Assembly: GCA_029706075.1 (NCBI GenBank)
Contig: JAINUG010000004.1
Location: 1,280,547 to 1,344,546 of the forward strand
Origin: Aldrovandia affinis
Lineage: Eukaryota; Chordata; Actinopteri; Notacanthiformes; Halosauridae
Direction: 5' to 3'
DNA length: 64,000 bases
The notes beneath the pieces were generated by a model, which worked only from the letters and a program-made list of their open reading frames with translations, made no database searches and was not told the origin of the DNA. The position numbers were made by a program, and so were the translations under genes. Shown one piece after another: positions 10,501 through 22,118 of this stretch. The stretch's first letter is position 1, and every line of letters begins with the position of its first letter.

Positions 10501-12588
10501 ATAATAAGTAACAATTAGCTTAACCTATGCATAGCTGGCATATTAGTAAATGGGTCAGGGACTGTGTTGAGTGATCTCAGAGGTTATTAAAGTTTATTAT
10601 GTACAGGGAATATAAAGGCACATTAGATTTCAAAACTTTGAAACATGAACAGAAAACTTGGGTACTGGAACATGTTCTAATTAAAAAGTATCTACTGATG
10701 TGCCAGTAGGGATCTTAAAATGTCTAAGAGGCAACATTTTTCAACCATGTATTTTTAGAACATGAGTCATTTTCTGAATGCATCCAAAAGCCAAATTCAC
10801 CGTGATCCTTTGTGACTTCCACAAAGTCCACCAATTGCTTTTTTTATTTTCTTCTTCTTCTTCTTTAAACGGCTTCTGCAATTGATGGATTTGAACATCT
10901 TGAACATTTTCCTACATGGCCTTGAAATTCTGCATACGGATGTGAACCTAATATTGTGACATGTTTGACAAGGAGGCTGTGAATTTTAAACAGTGGTTGT
11001 CATTGAGTGCTTTTTTAATATATTGTAGACTGGGCATGCGAGATGGAACAGCTGGAGATTATATTACAGACATAATTGTGAAGAAACAAGCTCAGAATGG
11101 AGTCTGAGGTAGCATATCAATTATATGAGTCTTTCAGAGCCCTACTCTCATCATGTGAGGTACAATACATGTGCATTAATAAACCCCAATAAAAATGCAA
11201 CAGAGTTGATATCATATGTCCTGCAGAAACTGTATATTGGTTAAAACTTGACATTTATATTCTTGCCAAAAACTATGCATGTATATGGTTCTTGGGAGCG
11301 GATTCATCATTGCACAAGAGCGACCCGTCTGGTCCATCGAGGGCCTGCAATCCCTGCAGGTGGTGCAGTCCCCTACTGCAATGGCTGCGGTACCGCATTT
11401 GATCTGCGGGACTGCGGAGGGAAAAGAAGCGGAGGTTAGCCACATGCGTGCCCTGCACCACGCCGAATAGACGGATGTTGCGATGTTGGGCTAGGCCTAC
11501 AAAACATGATTACAAATTGGGAGAAAAACTGCGGATAAAAAAAATAATAAAAAATAACTATTGGCGGTATATTTTTACTTTGGGTAATTTCAGACGCTAT
11601 AACTTCCTGGTCCAGGTGCATTATCCCTGCTTGGTGTTTTTTTAACAGGGCCTTGCAGCGTAGCCATTCTCCCAGGTGCCAGCTTTCAGTCAGCAGGCCC
11701 CTCAGCCCAGCACATCTTCTCCCCTCTCCCTGTTGTTTAGTCATATTATGCCTGTCACAGCGTTTTAGCGCATCGCAGCCAGGCTTTGAGGAGGCGTGCT
11801 GCTGTCGTCAGAGGCACAGCTTTTCCCTTGATTAACGCTGCCATCTGAGAGCGGAACGCTTCGGAGGAGGGGAATGTGACAGCGAGGGAACGTTTCACTT
11901 CGTTTCAGGGTTCACGTGATCGGCAGGGGGCCAAACGGCAGGGGAGATGCGTCCGAGGGTGGTTGGGTGAGAGAAAACAGGTTTCCACACTCCCCCGTCT
12001 TTCCATTCTCTCTATCTCTCTCTGTCTTTGTTCCTGGCCTTAGTCACGCTGTGAAGTGCGTTTAAAGATGCAGCAGGGAAGCATTATGAACACACTACAG
12101 GTTTCTCCTGTAACAATGAACCTCCGTACGGCAGCCCGTCATGTCTCCATTTCTGTCCCGGTTAAACATCAGGCTTTTAATGGCAGGCTGGTCGGAGAGG
12201 AGAGTGGTCATTGGGCTGTGTACAACGCGCCCACAGCTCTTGTTCCTGTTTCTGATGGTTCCTGCGATGACGTTAATGCCTTTTTAAAAATGCAATAAAA
12301 AGCAGCGGCCTACGCCGAAACTTACCAGAGTGGAACGTCGATAGCGGTAACAAAGGAAACAAAAAAGCGTCCGTGGAATCCATCAGATGCTTAACCATGC
12401 TAACCTGTTCAACCAGTTGATATCAAAAACTTTGTGTTTGTGAATTGTCGGTTTCTTATTTGGCCTGTTGAAGTAACTTCTAGATAGATTATAAATTACC
12501 ACATTACGAGCCGGATTGCAGTAGATGTTCGGCTGTGATCACGCCCTGTAAAATGTGTTGTGTTACTGTAGGTTACACAAATAATTTA
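7565..12588. other. 5 kb of mostly unique sequence, no gene supported
   Basis: Short open frames (7755-8107, 8403-8808, 9408-9590, 10186-10511, 11212-11744, 12056-12298) occur on both strands, overlap one another and show no domain. Small simple repeats are present: GATTGATTGACT-type units at 8881-8921, AAC/AAT units near 9770-9815 and CTT units near 10849-10866. The segment at 11300-11900 is richer in G+C, which explains the overlapping open frames there. No element ends were recognised. Confidence 0.4.
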
Positions 12589-13000
12589 CGGTAACGCTTT
12601 ACATTAACTCTATATACATAAAGAATTAATAATGTATTTCAAAAATTGTACATTACAATTACATAGGGCATTATGAATGCTTTATGACATGTTTTATGTT
12701 AAATGCTTATGAATGTATTATGTGTGCGCCATTTTTAGGTCTGTGATTCTTGGATTCTGTGACACAATGCATACACATGATTGTAATAAATGCATCATGA
12801 AGAGCTCAGTATGCATTCATAAATAGGCTCTGTTGATTATTACATAACAGCATCACAGCAAGTAAAACATGTCATAAAGCATTCTTAATGCCCTATGTAA
12901 TTGTAATGTACCATTTTTGAATGCTCATTAGACACTATCATTAGTTACCATTTATTAAAAAGTAATTATTTGTTTATAAAACAGAGGGAATATTTACTTA
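12589..13000. mobile_element. palindromic MITE
   Basis: Two arms, 12641-12696 and 12863-12918, are inverted copies differing at about 2 of 56 positions; they include 'acatagggcattatgaatgc'. The outer parts ('ggtaacgctttacatt' on the left, 'acttaatgtgaac' on the right) look like further imperfect inverted ends. There is no coding capacity. The 'ggtaac-cttta' start resembles abundant non-autonomous DNA elements of fish. Outer limits and the target duplication were not determined. Confidence 0.7.
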
Positions 13001-13654
13001 ATGTGAACAATCTAATAGCAAACAATTTATAAATGCTTCCGTGACTGTTGTTAACTGATGTTAGCCAGATCATATGCATTATCTATCAAACTATGGGTTG
13101 TGAGAGGGATTGAGGTCGGTCATGCGATGCATGTGAAATAACACTGTATTATACACTTGAGATACACATTGGCACTAGTAAAGATAAACACTGAACTGAA
13201 ATAGGCACTGCAGTAGTTAAACTGTACAGGTAGTTGTTTTGAAATATGTAAACAAGAAAACTTTTTAACATTAACATTTTAATAAGGGATGGGTCACAGA
13301 AAGTGTATTCGCTCATGAAGTGGGATGTGGGATTGAAACGTTTGGGAACCCCTGCCTTGGATTGTGCATAATATGTAAGTAATTTGAAACGAGGCTACAT
13401 GACTTGCTTCAGGAAACTGGAAACCAGCATCTGGACATCCTGTCCCTGCCCAGACACAATTTCATTCTCTGACTTTAAGCCAGAAGAAGAAGCCTAATTA
13501 CATCACAACCTTTTTTTATTCTGCTTGATCCCGGAGGATGAATATGAATGAATGAAATGGAACAGCAAGAGGACTTGCTGAATAGATATGTTGAAGGCAC
13601 TAATCTCTAAACCAGTGGAATTTTGAATTGCATTCCATGGAGACATTTGGCTCC
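13001..13654. other. unique sequence
   Basis: No element end or coding segment was recognised. Confidence 0.35.
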
Positions 13655-13735
13655 GCTGTCTGCTTGTCTGTCTTTTTGCCTGCCTGCTTGTCTGTCTGTG
13701 TCTGCCTGCTTGCCTGCCTGCCTGTCTGTCTTGAT
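13655..13735. repeat. CTGC/CTGT tetranucleotide repeat
   Basis: An imperfect array of TGCC, TGCT and TGTC units. The minus-strand frame through it encodes Arg/Gln/Ala runs and is not a gene. Confidence 0.85.
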
Positions 13736-13769
13736 GTTGGTGGTGGTTGAGGTGAGTTTCCCCCCCCTT

Positions 13770-13863
13770 CACTGTAAAGTGCTTTGAGATCAAGAGATAT
13801 AAAGTGCTATATAAATGCAATCCATTATTATTATTGTTATTATTATTGTTATTGTTGTTGTTG
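13770..13863 (+). mobile_element. LINE 3' end fragment with (ATT)n tail
   Basis: 'actgtaaagtgctttgagat' then 'gtgctatataaatgcaatcc' and an ATT/GTT-rich tail is the characteristic 3' terminus of several teleost non-LTR retrotransposons. Only the terminus is present; the clade cannot be named from this length. Confidence 0.6.
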
Positions 13864-14720
13864 TCTGTAACAAGGTTTTCTCACTAGGGGCTAAGTTCAG
13901 ATCAACGTCTACTCATCTCCCTTTTTTTGCAAACTATTTTTAGTATTTTTTCCCCATAATGCACAATTATAACCATTGGGGCATACTTTATATTGTTATT
14001 TTGATCACCTGTTAATGTGGTTTGAGTTTCCAGGAACCCAAGAAGTCACTGACCAGGCATTTGTGAAAAGATAAAAACATTGTTTTAATGATCTAGTTAA
14101 ATTCATAGCAGTAAGAAAATTCTGAAGGCCGGCTGACTCACAGATCTGGTAACATGCAGTTTGTCACTCACATTGTAAAGCAATGTCAAACATTGACATA
14201 TATGATATAGTTCAACTTTAAGAGAGATTGTTTGAGGGTGACCGGCTTTCTGACACCATACCCTGTTTTATCTCCAAGGTGGTGCATTGATATATCAGAG
14301 CAGCCTGTGTAACATTGTTGTTCTGTGAAAAAATGGACGGTATGTGAAAAATGCAGAGGCACGTGACTGGTAATACATCTTTACCTGTCACGAGTTCCTG
14401 TTAAGCTCGATGACAACAATGCCAGATAATAAGTCCACAAACAGGGCCTGTTTTGAAATCTAATTAAGACACTTTTACTGGAAATGTGCTGCTAGGCACA
14501 GCCTAAGCTCATAATTACACAAACATTCTCCTCGTCTCCTTTCTCCCACTGAATTGAAAATGGGAAGAAGCATAAATTGGCTAAACTGGTGTAATGATCT
14601 AAGATCCAGACCATATCAGGCTATAAGCAAGCTTTATTCCCCGTTTATAGTTTCTAATCCTTCCTTGGCATTGAGCAAAAACATTTTTTTTTGTCCATCA
14701 AGTCAACCTCATGAATAAGA
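13864..14720. other. unique sequence with conserved-looking A+T blocks
   Basis: Nothing coding. The part around 14390-14530 has balanced composition and TAATTA-type words, and could be a conserved non-coding element; this is a guess from composition only. Confidence 0.25.
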
Positions 14721-14795
14721 GAGATGTGCACCCTAAAACATTACTCTCAACAGAGATGTGCACCCTAAAACCCTATAACATTACTCTCAACAGAT
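14721..14795. repeat. tandem duplicate of a 32-40 bp unit
   Basis: GAGATGTGCACCCTAAAACA followed by TTACTCTCAACA occurs twice in tandem (the second copy with an 8-bp insertion, CCCTATAA). A third, reordered copy follows the Tc1 fragment at 14951-14990. Confidence 0.75.
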
Positions 14796-14796
14796 A

Positions 14797-14948
14797 CAAG
14801 TAACTGCCAAAATAAAGTAAACATATGAGTAAATGAGAGATACTGGCGGCTCTGCTATGGTGTGGGGTGCAGTTTTCCTAGCATGGTTCAGGTCCACTCA
14901 ACCCCTAGGTAAATGCCAATAACTATAAAACCATTTGGAGCTATGAAG
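14797..14948 (+). mobile_element. Tc1-A derivative, internally deleted
   Basis: After a TA at 14795-14796 the element begins CAAGTAACTGCCAAAATAAA, the Tc1-A terminal repeat. It then jumps to transposase-derived sequence ('ggtgtggggtgcagttttcc', 'caggtccactcaacccctag') homologous to 28.2 kb. The right terminal repeat is absent. The element sits inside the 14721-14990 tandem array. Confidence 0.7.
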
Positions 14949-14950
14949 TA

Positions 14951-14990
14951 CCCAAAAACATTACCCTCAGCAGAGATGTGCACCATAAAA
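14951..14990. repeat. third unit of the split tandem array
   Basis: 'aaacattaccctcagcagag' then 'atgtgcaccataaaa' repeats the unit at 14721-14795. It is separated from it by the Tc1-A derivative. Confidence 0.65.
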
Positions 14991-15797
14991 TAGGTCTCTG
15001 TCAAGGGTGGCCTAGTTGCTTGGTGCTGAATATAATGGCATGATTAATTTGCCAGAGAAGCAAAAATAAATGGAGAATTCTATATTTCATCCATTCATAT
15101 TGGGGGATTTACCACATGTGGTGCCTATGTGGCCCTGTGCAGAAGGTGCCCCCAAATACTTGAGGTATAAGGTAGGTTGTGTACCTCAAGGAAGGTACTG
15201 TGTCAGAGATCTAAGTCCCACCCACAATGATGTATCTTCATAACTTTATTTACCTTTACCAATATGCACTTTGCTGAACCCATCTATTTTTTTTTTTTTT
15301 GGGGGGGGGTTCCCACGCCAAAGATAATCATAATTCATGCTCATTCACCATAATTCATACACAGAGGTTGTCATGACTTTTCTGCATTGTAAGTAGCTCA
15401 GCCTGAGGCTTGATGGGCTCTGCTGTCTGTATAATGCCTGAGCCAGGATATTGTTATCTCCACAGTGCCATTTCAAAAGACCTAGATTGAATTTCAATGC
15501 CACTTTGAGAGCTACATTGACATGTACTGACTACCGTACCTGTATTACATCCTTCTAAAAAATGAGCAACACTTGAGCACTGCTGCATGGAATAACACGG
15601 GATAATAACACAGGAGTAAAGTGAGAGGAGGGAGATGCAGGGATAAAAGTACCCCGAGGGGCCAGAGATTTCAAATGAAAAAGTTTTTTTTGTTCCCCAA
15701 TTTGACTGAAATTCGCTGGGATATTAAATAGGCCCATATTAACTACCTGTATGTCCCTCTCCAGCACGTTTGTCACCATGTCCCAAGGCAATCTCAC
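14991..15797. other. unique sequence with a T14G9 homopolymer junction
   Basis: T14 at 15287-15300 is followed directly by G9 at 15301-15309. An 80-codon minus-strand frame at 15555-15797 has no recognised domain. Confidence 0.4.
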
Positions 15798-15799
15798 AG

Positions 15800-16050
15800 T
15801 TTAAGGTACATTTTGTTCGTCAGGCTACAAATGTGGTCGTTGCAGTTCGTTGTACCTTCAAAGGTACACATAAGATCCTTCATTATATGGCTGTGTACCT
15901 TTTCCCATTAAAGAAGGTACAAATTGATGGTACAGATATGGACCAAAATAGGGTAATGAATCCTTACTCACACTGGCAGCCATATTGGAATAAAAATGAG
16001 ACTTGTACTGCAAGGGTACAATTATGTTAATGTAATTGTGTACAGTGTAT
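15800..16050 (-). mobile_element. GTACA-rich interspersed element, copy 1
   Basis: Shares with the reverse complement of 18389-18745 an ordered set of words: 'aaaggtacacataagatc', 'cactggcagccatattggaa', 'aatgaga' and 'ggtacaattatgtt'. Both copies are studded with GGTACA and TGTACC. The ends are less complete than in copy 2. The strand is arbitrary and only records that the two copies are opposed. Confidence 0.7.
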
Positions 16051-17002
16051 GGTGTGCCTAAAGTAATGCCTGTTATCATGGATGAATTGGTTCATTGTTC
16101 TTTATCACCAAAAAAGGTTTGAAATGCTGGGCTTTGTTGTTTTTCTTTTTGGGTGAATGACTCATCTTTTGGGGTTGTGACACAGAAGAGTGTAGTGTCA
16201 CCAGTGTACAGTGTCTACTTATAGGGTAAGCGGGGGGCTATTCCGGTTGTCGCTGGTGTATGGTGAAAACAGAACTCATGGGGTCCCATTGCTGACGTGG
16301 CTATTGTCACCGACAGTAATGATGGCTGCCATTCAAATGAAAATTACTCATAAACCACTTAGCAGCCCCATTGTTCACGGTCACGTTTCCTGCCTCTTTG
16401 TGAATTTTTCTTTGAACACACTGATGATGCTGGCGGCCATGCATGGTCCAATTTAAGGCTGCTGGCGGGCATTCATTACATGCAGCTGGCTATTGATTTT
16501 TGGTGGTGCTAAAGCCACAAGTGCTTCATCAACACATATTCCCACTGTAAAGCGTGTGTATAAATTTCCACAGTCAATTCATCTGTAGTAAATTGTTTGG
16601 TTATAGGCAACCCTCAGCGCTGAAGCTAATTGGAAGAAATCCATGGTGGAAAACACATTGCAAAGTATTGGGAGATATTTTAACTTAAACGCTCTCTCAG
16701 TTAATTGGACTAGCCATTCATCATCACACCATTAAGTGGATGCGTTTGTTTACAAACTGCTGAACGTTCTCTAAAATATGCTAACTTGACTGATAACATA
16801 CATGAGGAATAATCAGAACAAATTATGTCCCTACTGCTCAAACTCTGTATGTAAAGACATGTCAGCTGGAGGCTAGTATTAAAATAATATATGTATGTAC
16901 TGTATATAATATACGTTAAAAGGAGCACATTTCACATTTTATACAGTCTTTAAAGCTTGCACACTCATTGAAGCAGTTGGATTATTTTATGTGGTTGTGT
17001 TG
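16051..17002. other. unique sequence
   Basis: An 81-codon frame at 16211-16456 and a 72-codon minus-strand frame at 16710-16928 are unrecognised. No element end was seen. Confidence 0.4.
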
Positions 17003-17525
17003 GACAGAATACTGAAAGCATGACTCAGCATGGCTTCCCCGTTCATCCTCTTCTGCAAGTTCAAATCACATGTACTCAAATGGCTAAAGTCTGACTTATT
17101 TTCTCCTCAGTGTGAGCAAACAGTTAACTAATCGTGTGCTAGGACAGAATACTGAAAGCATGACTCAGGAAAGCGCTCCAGAGGGTCATCAACACGGCTT
17201 CCCCCTCTCCTCACACTGGAAGAACCTCTTCTGCAAGTTCAAATCCCACCCTGGACACTGTTTGAACAAATGGCTAAAGATCCATCAAAGCTCTTGTTTC
17301 TCAGCTCCTGTGATACATGTCTGAAAGTGCAATACTTATCTTAAAGTGCAATAAGGGAATGTGCAATGACAAATGTTTGAATGTGTGGTTGTGTGCATAA
17401 TTTATCCTAGTTATATTATTCTGTAAATTACTGATATTTTTTTATTCTTACATGTCTTTATATACTGTGTAATTTTGCTGGTTGGCATTTCTAATAATAA
17501 TGACAAATAAAGGATCTATCTATCT
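17003..17525 (+). mobile_element. non-LTR retrotransposon 3' remnant with internal duplication
   Basis: The end 'tgacaaataaaggatctatc' then 'tatcta' is typical of a LINE 3' UTR with an ATCT tail. Upstream, 'ggacagaatactgaaagcat' occurs twice (about 17005 and 17144). The second block continues with 'ttctgcaagttcaaatccca', which can be read as K-F-K-S-H-P-G-H, similar to a region near the end of some fish LINE ORF2 proteins. The first block is a shortened version of the second with three deletions. Frameshifts make it non-functional; the clade was not determined. Confidence 0.5.
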
Positions 17526-18388
17526 ACTAATAATAATATCAATAATAACAATATTAATAATACAGAACACCCTAGCTGGAGCCAGAGCAAGAAGGGCTTC
17601 ATGCAGAATTCAGAGAGCAGTAGAAATAGTATTTCTCTAGCTGGAGAAATAAATAACTACACTGAACACAAGATGTCAAAAAAAGTCCCTGGGAACAAAT
17701 GTTCCCAAAGAGCATTCTGTGTATAGCCTAGAATTATATTATGTCGGGTGGGGATCTGCTGAGAGGTGGGGGTGGATGAAAGGTCCACCCCGTGAAAATA
17801 AAGTTTGGATTTCACGTCAGTCTCCCGGTGGTTTCCAAGTGGCAAAAGTGCCGGCAGTCTGTCCCTCATCCCCGTCATGTTGTTGCCATGGAGACGTGCA
17901 GGAGGGAAGAGGGAAGTGGCACAAACGATGCTGTGCATTTGAGGCGGTGCACTAGAGCTGAGTGCTTTGTGAAAATTAAACCATCAGAAACTGATACAAA
18001 GTGCAATTCTTTATTAGATTTTTTTTTTTTTTACAATTGGCCAAAAGAGGTCAGAGGGGCTTAAAATGGATCAGCCCTTACAAAACATCTGGACAACGTG
18101 CAAGAAAGCCAGTAAATGCAGAAATTGCTGTCCAAAAAAAGGAATAAAACATTTATGTAATCTTTCTAAAGAAATGGGAATACAAAAGACACGCAAATTA
18201 TTTGTATTGAACAGTGTGATTACATTATTATGCCTTATTTTGGACAATTTGTATATTATTTGTGAGTGTATAATACTCAGAATCTAACATCTATATCTAC
18301 AAATATCTACTCAGAATCTAACTGTGCTCATTTCCAGTCCTTGACAGTGCCAGGCCCCCACCAGTGGCGTAATTACAGCATATGCAGG
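17526..18388. other. unique sequence
   Basis: Overlapping short frames on both strands at 17657-18064 have no domain. A T-rich run lies near 18019-18032. Confidence 0.4.
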
Positions 18389-18745
18389 GTACAGTCAGAA
18401 AAAAAGGTACCATGTTGTACCAATTAAAGTACAAATGCTTGTCATTGTGGCAGTACCCCTGTAGGGTATTGAATTGTACCTTTAGTCAGAAGAACATAAT
18501 TGTACCATTGCGAGAAAAAGAATACTGCTATGGAATACAGGCCTCATTTTCATTCCAATATGGCTGCCAGTGTGAATAAGGACCCTACCTTGGTACATAT
18601 CGGTACCTTTTCTCAATTATCACTTCGATAGGGTACAAAACCATACCATGGATGATCTTATGTGTACCTTTGATAGTAAAATGAACACATTTGTACCCTG
18701 TGGAACAAGTGTAACCTAATTGTACCTTTATTTTTGAGAGTGTAC
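18389..18745 (+). mobile_element. GTACA-rich inverted-repeat element, copy 2
   Basis: The left end GTACAGTCAGAAAAAAAGG and the right end, read on the minus strand, GTACACTCTCAAAAATAAAGG form an imperfect terminal inverted repeat of about 25 bp. The interior repeats GGTACA/TGTACC many times, giving a palindrome-prone structure. There is no coding capacity. Copy 1 lies at 15800-16050 in the opposite orientation. This looks like a non-autonomous DNA element; the superfamily was not determined. Confidence 0.65.
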
Positions 18746-19044
18746 ACATTCGTTCCGGGCCCCAACGACCACGCAGCAGAGCACCCCCATAGATGTACTT
18801 TATATTACATTCTGATGTTCAAATGTGACCTTATCACTATGACATACCCAATAATTTTTGCTGCTGAGGTCATATTAGTACATACACAGCATTTACTGCA
18901 CATTGGTTTCAATCATGGGCTTGTATCGCTGAAGTAGGCTTTCATGTTGAGAGGATAATTACGGCCAAATTAAAACAGTTTTAATGCTAACTTTAAGATT
19001 TTTGTTTTTGTATTTTATGATCAAATTAGAAATTTGATAGTTAA

Positions 19045-19081
19045 GCCTGACAACTTACTTAAGTTAAGTAGGTTGTCAGGC
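19045..19081. other. near-perfect 18-bp palindromic hairpin
   Basis: GCCTGACAACTTACTTAA is followed by one base and then its reverse complement with a single mismatch. It lies in unique A+T-rich sequence with no recognised element around it. Confidence 0.8.
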
Positions 19082-19225
19082 ATCTCAAAATGGCTTAACC
19101 ACTGTACAAGCACAAAACCAGCCCACTTAAAATGAAAAAGGATTGCGCTGAAGGATCGGGAAGTTTTTCCGATCACTGGTGCTGCTCATCCACACGTGAT
19201 GATGAAGCTAATCAGACTGCAGAGT

Positions 19226-19461
19226 TTGAAACATTACATTACAGGCATTTAGCATACTCTTATCCAGAGAGACTTACACCGTTCACATTTCTTTACATAA
19301 AATCCATTTGTATACAATCCATACAGCCGGATATTTACTGAAACAGTTCAGGTTAAGTACCTGGCTCGAGGGTACAACAGCAATGCCCCACCTGGGAATC
19401 GAACCTGCAACCTTAGCGTTACAAGCCCAGTCCCCTAACCTTTATATTACACTGCTGCCCC
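19226..19461 (-). mobile_element. tRNA-derived SINE, family A
   Basis: The reverse complement reads, in order, a 'ggggcagcagtgtaatataa' head, box B within 'gcaggttcgattcccaggtg', the body word 'gtaccctcgagccaggtact', and the tail 'ctggataagagtatgctaaa' ending in TGTAATGTAAT. Layout matches the copy at 4720-4943. The internal 'aaatccatttgtatacaatc' segment is slightly longer here. Confidence 0.8.
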
Positions 19462-20097
19462 AAGCTTAATTCCATTGGACATTAGCTCACCACTGCCCAT
19501 GGAGAACGATTCAGAAGGGGAATTAGCTATGCAAACAAACGTAGGACAACCAGACAATGCAGTAAACACATGGGAAGTGGATGAGAGGGGAACCAGCTAC
19601 CTAGCCACAGTCGCGAAAGCAACCATATCAATTGACGATTATCCAACTGACAGAGGACATTTTGCTGAAAATATATCAGATATATATATATAAATAAAAT
19701 GCTACATAATAGCGAGAGGTTCATGTAAACCCCCTGGACATTTTTCTGGGGATATTAATGATGTAATCTGTTTCGCCATAAAAACCAAAACCATGACCTC
19801 ACACAGCCAAAAGAAAAGTCAACCCCCTCTTTTTCGAAAGAACATTTTTAATAATAACAAGACCAAACTACCAACTGGAATTTTAGAACAATCCAGTCAC
19901 TAAGGAGACACAATTTTGGTTATTTCTGCTCAAGCAGATTTAATCTAGCTATTTTAACACAGCCTTTTTTTTAAAAGTGGACAGGATTTTAGGAAAAAGA
20001 TCCAAAATGCCAGTTAGTTTCTCAATCCCAAAGTCAGCACAAAGTCATTGCCAATTCACCCAATGTGCTAGCAACACTGTCAAAAATTGTGATAATA
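19462..20097. other. unique sequence
   Basis: A 72-codon frame at 19475-19693 and its minus-strand counterpart are unrecognised. A short TA repeat lies near 19680-19692. Confidence 0.4.
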
Positions 20098-20561
20098 CAA
20101 TCCTTAAAAAGGGTCCGAAACAATATGGCACGCTTACACATCCAGAACCATAAGAAAAATTAAACTTAAATATGCAGATCAGGAAATAGAGGTGGGTACA
20201 GACCCAAAAAAGTGACATCATAAAAAGACATCATTCATTAGGCATAAGAAAACGAACAGTACATGATGTAAAAAACAACAACAACCGATGTCAAGAAAAT
20301 ATGACATGATATTAGGAAAAACCTTCCTACAACATAATGTGGGAAAAAGACACTGGCTGTGGTACAACTGAGGACAGAATATTAGAATATGAATAAAGAA
20401 TCGAAAAGGCGTGGTGGGAGAAGGCCACAGAGCATCTGAAGGTACAACTGTATTCACGATTCATTCTATACCCTCATGGCCACATATGTACAATAAGATA
20501 ATTGTTCAAATTCAGAACTGCATTTTTAACTGACTGCTAGCCAATGACAAATTGGTCAATA
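20098..20561 (-). mobile_element. PIF/Harbinger element copy 2 (partial)
   Basis: Collinear with 53750-54225: 'aaaaagggtccgaaacaata', 'cattcattaggcata', 'accttcctacaacataatgt', 'ggtgggagaaggccacagag', and 'actgactgctagccaatgac' then 'aaattggtc'. The segment carrying the transposase in the other copies is missing, and neither terminal inverted repeat is present. The right edge passes straight into a minisatellite. Confidence 0.7.
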
Positions 20562-20564
20562 GAA

Positions 20565-20747
20565 CTCAGCTGTGCATGCCTGTAGGTTAAAACCCAGCTG
20601 TGCTTGCCTATAGGTGCAGCCCCAGTTGTGCTGCCTGTAGGTGCAGCCCCAGTTGTGCTGCCTGTAGTTGAAGCCTCAGCTGTGTGCTGCCTGTAGGTTC
20701 AGCCTCAGCTGTGTGCTGCCTGTAGGTTCAACCTCAGCTGTGAGCCT
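20565..20747. repeat. minisatellite, 27-29 bp unit, about 6.5 copies
   Basis: Tandem units of the form CAGCTGTGCTGCCTGTAGG plus TTCAGCCT, with a GTG/G length variant. The last two full units are almost identical; earlier ones are more divergent. Confidence 0.85.
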
Positions 20748-22044
20748 GCACCAGTGTCCATCACCCTGAAGGCCTCCCAGGACAGACAGCATTCAAATGT
20801 CCAGGGGTGCCATTTTGGCTCCCACACCAGCCCTACCACCATCCCAGACAGATTTATTATCAATGTGTTCCTTTTCAAAATGCCTCAAGGTTGTGTTGGG
20901 ATTACTTGATCAATTGAAAACGATCTGCGCTTTTGGGAGTGTCATCGCAGCCTGTGGGTGAATCACCTCTACCTGCACAGGAAAGGGTGTGATGACCAAA
21001 AACATAATAATCAATATTGTCTCATTAATCACTTAACTGCAGTGTATAGGAAATAGTGCATTTAGCAATGCTACATGAATGAGGCCTCAAACTGTTCACT
21101 GAATGCAGGGGGGGGATGTGTCTGGTCCCCAGATGGGAGGCTGAGATTGGTACCATGTCTCCGCAGGGGATGAGCAGAAGGATAACCTGGCAGTGCTGTC
21201 AACGGAGCGCAGATGTACCCACACCTGATCCACTCCACCCCCTTCCACCCCACTCTGCTCCAGCATCAAGCATACAGCATGGAGCAGTCGCCACAGCGAC
21301 AAAGAGACTGGTGTCAAGAGGGTACATAGCCTGTGCTCTCCGGCGGAAAGGCTAAAAGCCCGATGTCGCAGGGATCGCTGTTTACCAAGAAAACCATTGT
21401 TATACCTTTATTACGGCTTTATTACTCCTTAATGACACCTTAATTAAGGCTAGTCACCAAGGCTAGACCTAGAATTGCTCAGGCTGTGCCATGATCTCTA
21501 TTCTACCTGATCCCTGGGCATCCATTCAGCCCAGGTTTTGATGACGAAGGCACGAATGACACAGGCATCCAAACATCATCTTATTTCAATGATATTCCTG
21601 TCAGCTGTGCTGTGCAGACTCTGAAATTAGATGAGTTATGGAAAACAACACAATGCAAACCCTCTGGCTTTGATTGAGCAAAATAAAATAATTTTAAAAA
21701 AAAAGTTTTTCTTTCTTCCATTGATGATCATTTGGTAAGTGTATCGCTCCTATACAGTTAAGCCAATGCAATTAGTTTTTTTATGTTTTTAAAACCATGC
21801 GGCTTAAATGATAATATTTTGGAACAAGCTCAAAGAATAATTTATTGAATTTATCAAATCTCCAGAGAGCGATGAGAATGGTTGCATAACCAAAACATTT
21901 ACTCTTTTTTTCCCCTTTATCTTGCTTTTCAGTCTTTTTGTTTGTTTATCATTAATAAGTTATTGTTTTAACTTTATATTGCCATTTCCCCAGTATTCTG
22001 TGACTTGGTTTGGTGATGCACAGGCACTCACATGTACACTCATG

Positions 22045-22046
<2 letters not shown>
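20748..22046. other. unique sequence
   Basis: Overlapping frames at 21071-21355 on both strands lie in a locally G+C-richer patch and show no domain. No element end was recognised. Confidence 0.4.

Positions 22047-22118
<72 letters not shown>

Noticed and set aside
11248-11470. Cluster of four overlapping open frames
   Set aside because: The patch is G+C-richer, so stops are rarer. None of the frames has a recognisable motif.
20098-20561. Third transposase remnant in Harbinger copy 2
   Set aside because: The part of the element that carries the transposase in the other two copies is deleted here.
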